Of a stretch of DNA of 10,595 bases, positions 6,038-10,595 are shown one piece after another. Each line of letters starts with the position of its first letter. The stretch's first letter is position 1. Position numbers and translations under genes: made by a program. Source of the DNA: an uncultured Collinsella sp. (lineage in GTDB: Bacteria; Actinomycetota; Coriobacteriia; Coriobacteriales; Coriobacteriaceae); NCBI GenBank assembly GCA_900550785.1, contig URTL01000061.1, forward strand, positions 1-10,595, written 5' to 3'. The notes beneath the pieces are model-generated. The model was not told the origin of the DNA and did not search any database. It was given only the letters and a program-made list of their open reading frames with translations.

Positions 6038-6223
6038 GCATGGTGCGGCCGGAAGCGGCGGTGGGATGTGTCCAAATGAAAAAAGTAATACTTTTCTCGA
6101 AAAATCGGTGGATTTTTGCGACTGCGAAGGGAAATGGCTGTCTTTTTGTCGAAAACACACAGTCTCTTTTTGAAAAAGGCAAAACAGATGTGCAAGGCGC
6201 AGAAAATCAACAGGTGAAACAAA
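6038..6223. other. AT-rich intergenic DNA with three palindromes
   Basis: No gene is credible. Perfect palindromes are AAAAGTA-A-TACTTTT (6081-6095), AAAAATC-GGTG-GATTTTT (6100-6117) and CTTTTTGAAAAAG (about 6167-6179). The base composition is much richer in A/T than any gene in the window, and A-tracts recur. No riboswitch-like structure was recognised. Confidence 0.4.
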
Positions 6224-6257
6224 TTGATATGGCACAAATGTCAAATTGTGATAAAAT
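6224..6257 (+). promoter_or_regulatory. Candidate promoter and operator of prs
   Basis: TTGATA (6224-6229) could be a -35 box. The -10 is unclear: TGTGAT lies at 17-bp spacing (6247-6252), while the better TAAAAT (6252-6257) lies too far away. An inverted repeat, CACAA-N8-TTGTG (6233-6250), overlaps the element and could be a repressor site. Confidence 0.35.
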
Positions 6258-6324
6258 AAAAGTAGATATGCGCATTTGTACGCAGATCGTTCGGATTGGA
6301 AAGCAGCAATAAGGAGTTGTGATT

Positions 6325-7467
6325 ATGTCCATTGAAATTTCCCCCAAGTCGTTTTTCCAGCAGCCCAGTGTGGCAGACATGCGGCTGATCGCCTGCCCCG
6401 GTGCCGAGGAGCTTACCGGCCTGATCGACAAGCACCTGGTCCGTTGGGCCAAGGACGCCGGCATTGACAAGGAGACCTTCATCATCTCCTGCGACTGCCC
6501 CCGCTTCCAGAGCGGTGATGCCAAGGGTCTGGTCAAGGAGTCCGTGCGCGGCGACGATATCTTTATTGTGGTGGATCCCGGCAACTACAGCGTGACCTAC
6601 AAGCTGTTTGACAACGTGAACCACATGTCCCCGGACGATCACTTTGCAAACCTGAAGCGCCTGATCCAGGCGGTGGCCGGCAAGGCACACCGCGTGTCGG
6701 TGATCATGCCCAGCCTGTACGGCGGCCGTCAGCATCGCCGCGTGGTGCGTGAGAGCCTGGACTGCGCCGTGGCCCTGCAGGAGCTGCAGACCATGGGTGT
6801 GCAGAACATCATCACCTTCGACGCACATGACCCCCGCGTGCAGAATGCTGTGCCGCTGATGAGCTTCGACAACGCCATGCCTACCTATCAGGTGCTGAAA
6901 AGCCTGCTGAAGAAGGACCCGGAGATCTCCTTCGACAAGAGTAAGTTCACCGTGGTCAGCCCGGACGAGGGTGCCATGAACCGCAACATGTACTTCTCCA
7001 GCGTGCTGGGCTGCAACCTGGGCATGTTCTACAAGCGCCGTGACTACACCCGTGTGGTCAACGGCCGCAACCCCATCGTGGCTCACGAGTACCTGGGCGA
7101 GAGCGTGGAAGGCAAGACTGTCTTTATCGCCGATGACATCATCGCTTCCGGCGAGAGCATGCTGGAAGTGGCCAGCAACCTGAAGGAGCGCGGCGCTGCC
7201 CGCATCATCGCCAACGCTACCTTCCCGCTGTTCACCAGCGGCCTGGCCAAGTTTGACCAGGCTGTGGCCGAGGGCAAGCTGACCTATGTGGTGGGCACCA
7301 ACCTGACCTACCGCACGCCGGAGCTGCTGACCCGCGACTGGTATGTGGACGTGGATGTGTCCAAGTACGCTGCTTACTTCGTGGTGGCCCTGAACCACGA
7401 CATGTCCGTTTCCAGCATCATTGATCCGCTGAAGAAGATCGAGGCTCTGCTGGCAAAGCGCGCATAA
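6325..7467 (+). CDS. prs: Ribose-phosphate pyrophosphokinase, long divergent form
   Basis: The enzyme makes PRPP from ribose 5-phosphate and ATP for purine, pyrimidine, His and NAD synthesis. The ATG at 6325 follows AAGGAG (6311-6316) with 8-base spacing; a GTG six bases upstream is less likely. The product has 380 residues, against about 315 for classical bacterial enzymes. Two phosphoribosyltransferase-like halves are visible: SLYGGRQHRR (130-139) and FDAHDP (165-170), matching the ATP and metal regions. The PRPP loop is FIADDIIASGES (267-278). Several of these motifs depart from the classical forms: R-Q-D becomes R-Q-H, D-L-H becomes D-A-H, and the loop is DDIIASGES instead of DDIIDTGGT-like. 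The acidic DD pair is kept. A long-form family of this kind seems to exist in some Clostridia. The assignment is good; catalytic competence is assumed. The gene stands alone, with terminators on both sides. Confidence 0.85.
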   Translation: MSIEISPKSFFQQPSVADMRLIACPGAEELTGLIDKHLVRWAKDAGIDKETFIISCDCPRFQSGDAKGLVKESVRGDDIFIVVDPGNYSVTYKLFDNVNHMSPDDHFANLKRLIQAVAGKAHRVSVIMPSLYGGRQHRRVVRESLDCAVALQELQTMGVQNIITFDAHDPRVQNAVPLMSFDNAMPTYQVLKSLLKKDPEISFDKSKFTVVSPDEGAMNRNMYFSSVLGCNLGMFYKRRDYTRVVNGRNPIVAHEYLGESVEGKTVFIADDIIASGESMLEVASNLKERGAARIIANATFPLFTSGLAKFDQAVAEGKLTYVVGTNLTYRTPELLTRDWYVDVDVSKYAAYFVVALNHDMSVSSIIDPLKKIEALLAKRA

Positions 7468-7488
7468 GCCTGCGGAAGTCTGTACTAG

Positions 7489-7522
7489 AAAAGCCGCTGT
7501 ATCGAACGATACAGCGGCTTTT
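7489..7522. terminator. Bidirectional terminator between prs and the MATE gene
   Basis: A perfect 16-bp inverted repeat has arms AAAAGCCGCTGTATCG (7489-7504) and CGATACAGCGGCTTTT (7507-7522). In practice the loop would be CGAACG or so. The A-run on one side and the T-run on the other serve both convergent genes. It ends 18 bases from the MATE stop codon. Confidence 0.92.
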
Positions 7523-7540
7523 CTTATGCGACCGAGAGGG

Positions 7541-8869
7541 TTACATTTTATTCTTGCGCAGATAGCGCAGCATGGCGGGCAGCTCGTAGGCCAGCATCAG
7601 TACCCAGCCGAAGACGTAGCTGTAGGGCAGGGCTTCGATCTCCATCTTCCACAGCAGCACCAGTACGGACGCGGCGGCCACACGGCCTGCCATGTTCAGG
7701 ATGCTGCTGATCAGTGTGATCCTCAGGTCGCCGATGCCGCGGAAGAAGCCCTGGATGCCGTTGGTGGCGGCGGGCATCAGGTAGAACAGCGAGATCGTGC
7801 GCAGGAACCGCACGCCCAGGTCCACCACCTCCGGGTCGGTGACGAACAGCCGGATGATGGGCTCTGCAAAGATCAGACAGACCGCCATCAGGCCCAGTGC
7901 ATACACCACCTCGATGCGCATGCCGCAGCGGTAGCCATCCTTCACGCGGTCTTTCTTCCCGGCACCTTCGTTCTGGGCCATGAAAGTGGTCATGGCGTGG
8001 CCGATGTTCTGCTGCGGAGTGTAGGCAAAGTCGTCGATGCGAGATGCCGCGGTAAAGGCGGCCATGGCGCTGACGCCCATGGTGTTCACGATGGCCTGCA
8101 CCGCAATCTTGCCCAGCTGCACGGTGGCCTGCTGCATGGCGCTGACCCAGCCGTAGCTTACAGTCTTGCACAGCAGCTTGCCGTCAAACACGAACCAGCG
8201 TCTGCCCAGCTGCAGCACCGGAACTTTCCAGCGGATGTACAGGGCGCAGAGCAGGCAGCACATGCCCTCGCTCAGCACGGTGGAAAGGGCGCAGCCCTCG
8301 CTGCCCCAGTCCAGGGCCTCCACAAAAAACAGGTCGCCGCCGATGTTCAGCACGGCGCTGATCATCAGAAAGTACAGGGCACTCTTGCTGTCGCCCAGGG
8401 CACGCAGCGTGGCGGCCAGAAAATTGTAAAAAAAGGTGAAGAGCAGGCCCGCAAACACGATGCGCAGGTAGTTCACGGCAATGGGCAGGATCTCCGCCGG
8501 CACCTGCAGCAGCCGCAGCAGGGGATTTGCCAGCAGGATGCACAACAGCGAGAAGGCCAGCGAGAACACCGTACCGGCAATGGCGGTGGTGGACACCTGC
8601 CGTTCCACCAGCTCCGTGTCTCCGGCACCAAAGGCGGTGCTGACCAGAATGCCGGCACCCAGACATATGCCGTTGATGAACAGGATGGCCAGAGTCATCA
8701 GCGGGTTGGCGGTGCCCACGGCAGCCAGCGCATCCTCCCCCACGAACTTGCCCACGATGATGCTATCGGCGGCATTGTAGGTGAGCTGGAACAGATTGCC
8801 CAGCACCAGCGGGATGGTAAAGTTGATCAGCAGCGGCGTGATCTTGCCGCTGGTCATATCTTTGGTCAT
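7541..8869 (-). CDS. MATE family efflux transporter
   Basis: The 442-residue integral membrane protein has twelve predicted helices arranged as two homologous halves, normal for MATE (NorM/DinF-like) exporters. The first half opens with ITPLLINFTIPLVLGNLFQL and has RALGDSK at 156-162; the second half has the matching GFFRGIGDLR (374-383). Such pumps expel organic cations, drugs or metabolites in exchange for Na+ or H+. The ATG at 8869 follows AAAGGA inside the 24-base gap after the cysteine-synthase-like gene. The spacing to the ATG is about 12 bases, slightly long. The two genes form an operon read from the promoter at about 9838-9866. The substrate cannot be read from sequence. The operon partner hints at a sulfur or amino-acid metabolite, which is speculative. 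It ends against prs, with the shared terminator between. Confidence 0.92.
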   Translation of the reverse strand: MTKDMTSGKITPLLINFTIPLVLGNLFQLTYNAADSIIVGKFVGEDALAAVGTANPLMTLAILFINGICLGAGILVSTAFGAGDTELVERQVSTTAIAGTVFSLAFSLLCILLANPLLRLLQVPAEILPIAVNYLRIVFAGLLFTFFYNFLAATLRALGDSKSALYFLMISAVLNIGGDLFFVEALDWGSEGCALSTVLSEGMCCLLCALYIRWKVPVLQLGRRWFVFDGKLLCKTVSYGWVSAMQQATVQLGKIAVQAIVNTMGVSAMAAFTAASRIDDFAYTPQQNIGHAMTTFMAQNEGAGKKDRVKDGYRCGMRIEVVYALGLMAVCLIFAEPIIRLFVTDPEVVDLGVRFLRTISLFYLMPAATNGIQGFFRGIGDLRITLISSILNMAGRVAAASVLVLLWKMEIEALPYSYVFGWVLMLAYELPAMLRYLRKNKM

Positions 8870-8893
8870 GGTGAATGCGAAGTCCTTTCCGAT

Positions 8894-9802
8894 TTATAAG
8901 AGATTCTGTCGGCCGCTGAACACGGCCAGGGCCGAGCGGCTGATGCCGTTGGCCACCAGCTTGGCCGCCGCGTGCAGGGCCGCCCCGGCGCTGGCACTGG
9001 CCGGGATGGCATCGGTGCGCAGCACCTGCTGGGCAGCGCGCTGGGCGTCCTTGCTGGAAACTGCCGCCACATTGTCCACTACATAGGAGTTGAAGTTCTT
9101 GGGCACGAGGCCGAAGCCGATGTCCGGGATGTTGTGGGGGCCGGTGACGCCGCCGGTGAGGGCCTGACACTCAAAAGGCTCCACGGCCACGATGCGCACA
9201 TCGTTGGTCCAGGCCTTGATGGTTTCGCCCACGCCGGTCACGGTGCCGGCGCTGCCCACCCCCACGGTGATGGCGTCCACCAGGCTGGCACCCTCCCGGG
9301 CGATGTTCTGCAGGATGGCCGGGCCGGTGACCCGGCGGTGATACTCCGGGTTGTTGTCGTTGGCCAGCCAGTCGGTGTAGTACCAGCCGTTGGTGGCGGC
9401 GGTCTGTGCGGCCATGGCACGGGCCCCGGCCAGCCCGCTGCGGGCGGGGCTGTGCTGGATCTGTGCCCCCAGACGCAGCAGGTTTTCCTGCCGCAGAGCG
9501 GGGGCGTCCTCCGGCATCACCAGCACCACCGGGTGCCCGGCGGTCAGGCCTGCCAGCGTGAGGGCAGTGGCAAAGGGGCCGGACACCGCCTCAATGATGG
9601 GCTGCCCGGGAGCCAGCTTTTTCTGCTCGATGGCCAGCGCCAGCATGCCCTCGGCCAGGCCGTCGCGGGCGGTGCCGGTGGGGCCGTTGAAGTCCAGATA
9701 CGCAAATAGGCGGCCCTTGAGCCCGTTGGCGGCCGCGTAGCCCCGCAGCTCCACAATGGGGCAGGGGGTCAGCGTCTGGTAAAAATTCGGGTAGATCGGC
9801 AC
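8894..9802 (-). CDS. Cysteine-synthase-fold protein lacking the PLP lysine
   Basis: The 302-residue product has the length and layout of CysK/CysM fold-type II PLP enzymes. It keeps the glycine loop VGVGSAGTVTGVGE (180-193), EPFEC (208-212), IPDIGFGLVP (225-234) and a SASAGAALHAA segment (269-279). The catalytic motif is altered: PxGSVKDR is PTGTARDG (41-48), so the Schiff-base Lys is R46. The SGNTG loop is SGPFA (74-78), losing the Asn that contacts PLP. The reading frame is clean and the codons at the site are unambiguous (GCC CGC GAC). The start is GTG at 9802, six bases from a strong GGAGG; no ATG fits better. It is first in an operon with the MATE gene. It may be a non-PLP regulatory or binding protein derived from cysteine synthase; true synthase activity looks unlikely. 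Its role is unknown. Confidence 0.85.
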   Translation of the reverse strand: MPIYPNFYQTLTPCPIVELRGYAAANGLKGRLFAYLDFNGPTGTARDGLAEGMLALAIEQKKLAPGQPIIEAVSGPFATALTLAGLTAGHPVVLVMPEDAPALRQENLLRLGAQIQHSPARSGLAGARAMAAQTAATNGWYYTDWLANDNNPEYHRRVTGPAILQNIAREGASLVDAITVGVGSAGTVTGVGETIKAWTNDVRIVAVEPFECQALTGGVTGPHNIPDIGFGLVPKNFNSYVVDNVAAVSSKDAQRAAQQVLRTDAIPASASAGAALHAAAKLVANGISRSALAVFSGRQNLL

Positions 9803-9837
9803 AGAAGGCCTCCTTTCGGGTGGGATACAACAACCTT

Positions 9838-9866
9838 ATCGTAACGCAAACCACGCACCGCGTCAA
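9838..9866 (-). promoter_or_regulatory. Sigma-A-type promoter of the cysteine-synthase-like/MATE operon
   Basis: On the minus strand, TTGACG (9866-9861), a 17-bp spacer and TACGAT (9843-9838) form a near-consensus promoter. The predicted start leaves a leader of about 30 bases before the GTG at 9802. GGAGG lies just before the start. Confidence 0.75.
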
Positions 9867-9876
9867 GCAGTGTTTT

Positions 9877-9899
9877 GGCAAAAACAGCGAATTTTTGCC
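9877..9899. promoter_or_regulatory. Hairpin/operator candidate between divergent promoters
   Basis: The inverted repeat GGCAAAAA-N7-TTTTTGCC lies just upstream of the -35 of the minus-strand promoter and 31 bases upstream of the -35 of the ylxM promoter. It could be a binding site acting on both, or a leftover terminator. Confidence 0.4.
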
Positions 9900-9929
9900 G
9901 GATTTTTTGGAAAAACTGCGCCGGAAGCC

Positions 9930-9958
9930 TTGACAAGCTCCATGTGTTCTGGTATACT
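9930..9958 (+). promoter_or_regulatory. Strong sigma-A promoter of ylxM-ffh
   Basis: A perfect -35 TTGACA (9930-9935), a 17-bp spacer and TATACT (9953-9958) form a near-perfect promoter. The leader to the ylxM ATG is about 64 bases, with GGGGGT at 10015-10020 as the likely ribosome-binding site. A strong constitutive promoter suits signal recognition particle genes. Confidence 0.85.
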
Positions 9959-10028
9959 CCATCCGTAAAGCAAATGAACTTTACATCACGAACGCGAAAC
10001 ACGAGCAGGATACCGGGGGTCACGCGCA

Positions 10029-10412
10029 ATGGCAAAAGATCTGGAAATGGGGTATCTGCTCGATTTTTATGGCGAAGTGCTGACCGAAAAACAGCGGGAG
10101 ATGCTGCGCCAGTATTACAACGATGACCTCTCCCTGAGCGAGATCGGTGAGAACTTCGGCATTACCCGGCAGGGCGCACGGGACGCCATCAAGCATGGCG
10201 AGACCACCCTGAAGGAGCTGGAGGAAAAGGTCGGCTTTGCGGCTCGGTACCGCCGGGTGCAGCAGAAGCTGGAAGAACTGGAACAGCTGGTGATCGACGC
10301 ACGGTTCGAATGCACGGGCCCCAGCGCCTGCCTGACCACCACCGAGTATGCCGACACCCTGACAAAGATGCTGGGCATCATCCGCTCGATCGACGAGGCA
10401 AACGAGGACTGA
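10029..10412 (+). CDS. ylxM: YlxM-type (UPF0122) helix-turn-helix protein
   Basis: The 127-residue product matches the YlxM/UPF0122 family, small proteins encoded just before ffh in many Firmicutes. The N-terminus has the family's LLDFYGEVLTEKQREMLRQYYNDDLSLSEIG pattern. A sigma-70 region-4-like helix-turn-helix lies at about 34-58 (LSEIGENFGITRQGARDAI). A charged coiled-coil stretch follows at about 60-92. A C-terminal extension beyond the usual length of about 110 residues contains two cysteines (C95, C101). The family is linked to signal recognition particle function, and a regulatory role has been proposed; its exact role is not settled. It shares a promoter and a 20-base gap with ffh, so the two are co-transcribed. 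Confidence 0.9.
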   Translation: MAKDLEMGYLLDFYGEVLTEKQREMLRQYYNDDLSLSEIGENFGITRQGARDAIKHGETTLKELEEKVGFAARYRRVQQKLEELEQLVIDARFECTGPSACLTTTEYADTLTKMLGIIRSIDEANED

Positions 10413-10432
10413 ACCGAAAGGAGCACCGCACA

Positions 10433-10595
10433 ATGGCATTTGAATCCCTGACCGACCGCCTTGCCGGTGTGTTCAAAAAGCTGCGCGGCCACGGCAAACT
10501 GACCGAGGCCGACATCAAGACCGCCATGCGGGAAGTGCGCATGGCCCTGCTGGAAGCCGATGTCAACTACAAGGTTGCCAAGGATTTCTGTGCCA
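10433..10595 (+). CDS. ffh: Signal recognition particle GTPase Ffh, N-terminus (partial)
   Basis: Only the first 54 codons are inside the window; the gene runs off the right edge. The sequence MAFESLTDRLAGVFKKLRG...LTEADIKTAMREVRMALLEADVNYKVAKDF is the typical four-helix N domain of Ffh/SRP54. That domain packs against the GTPase domain and meets the receptor FtsY. With 4.5S RNA, Ffh binds signal sequences as they leave the ribosome and delivers membrane proteins to the translocon. The ATG at 10433 follows AAAGGAG (10417-10423) at good spacing, 20 bases after the ylxM stop. The GTP-binding and M domains lie outside the window. The identification is firm on sequence and on the ylxM neighbour. 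Confidence 0.95.
   Translation, partial: MAFESLTDRLAGVFKKLRGHGKLTEADIKTAMREVRMALLEADVNYKVAKDFCA

Noticed and set aside
5980..6324. Riboswitch upstream of prs
   Set aside because: Only simple A/T-armed palindromes are seen. No multi-stem conserved core of a known purine, PRPP or ppGpp riboswitch was recognised.
7526..8899. 457-codon plus-strand ORF opposite the MATE gene
   Set aside because: It is a His/Gln-rich shadow product. The minus strand encodes a complete MATE transporter.

Overview
The window looks like two unrelated gut-bacterial genomes joined near position 5600. Bases 1 to about 5600 are very GC-rich, with actinobacterial-type codon use and a leaderless-type promoter. Gene content and the style of the intergenic repeats suggest a Coriobacteriia member, most likely Collinsella. 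From about 5600 to the end, the genes (metK C-terminus, a divergent prs, a MATE exporter, a cysteine-synthase-like protein, ylxM-ffh), the AT-rich intergenic DNA, strong sigma-A-type promoters and AAGGAG ribosome-binding sites suggest a Firmicute such as Faecalibacterium. Genus assignments are recognition from memory; no search was run.

Left part. The 5' end of a secreted or membrane DUF2207-like gene (minus strand) leaves the left edge. Between it and the next gene lies about 900 bp without a credible protein gene. It holds three head-to-tail units of roughly 240-260 bp, each a conserved GC-rich head followed by a long imperfect hairpin. Next comes a NarL-type response regulator and a HisKA_3-type histidine kinase (minus strand, 4-bp overlap, kinase probably leaderless). 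Divergent to them is an ABC exporter operon: an ATPase and two ABC-2 permeases. Two-component pair plus ATPase and two permeases is the layout of LnrJK-LnrLMN-type drug or peptide sensing and efflux modules. The second permease is cut off at about residue 142.

Junction. At about 5585-5608 the permease reading frame stops making sense, and a different frame begins mid-gene with the HGGGAFSGKD signature of S-adenosylmethionine synthetase. Both genes are truncated at the same point, which fits an assembly or library chimera better than natural recombination.

Right part. The metK remnant ends in a strong terminator. After a 345-bp AT-rich region with several palindromes comes a divergent ribose-phosphate pyrophosphokinase, then a bidirectional terminator. 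On the minus strand, a two-gene operon encodes a cysteine-synthase fold protein that has lost its PLP lysine, followed by a MATE exporter. A divergent promoter region with back-to-back consensus promoters separates this operon from ylxM-ffh (signal recognition particle), which runs off the right edge.

The most notable items are the tandem hairpin array, the PLP-lysine-less CysK-like protein paired with a MATE exporter, and the chimeric joint itself.
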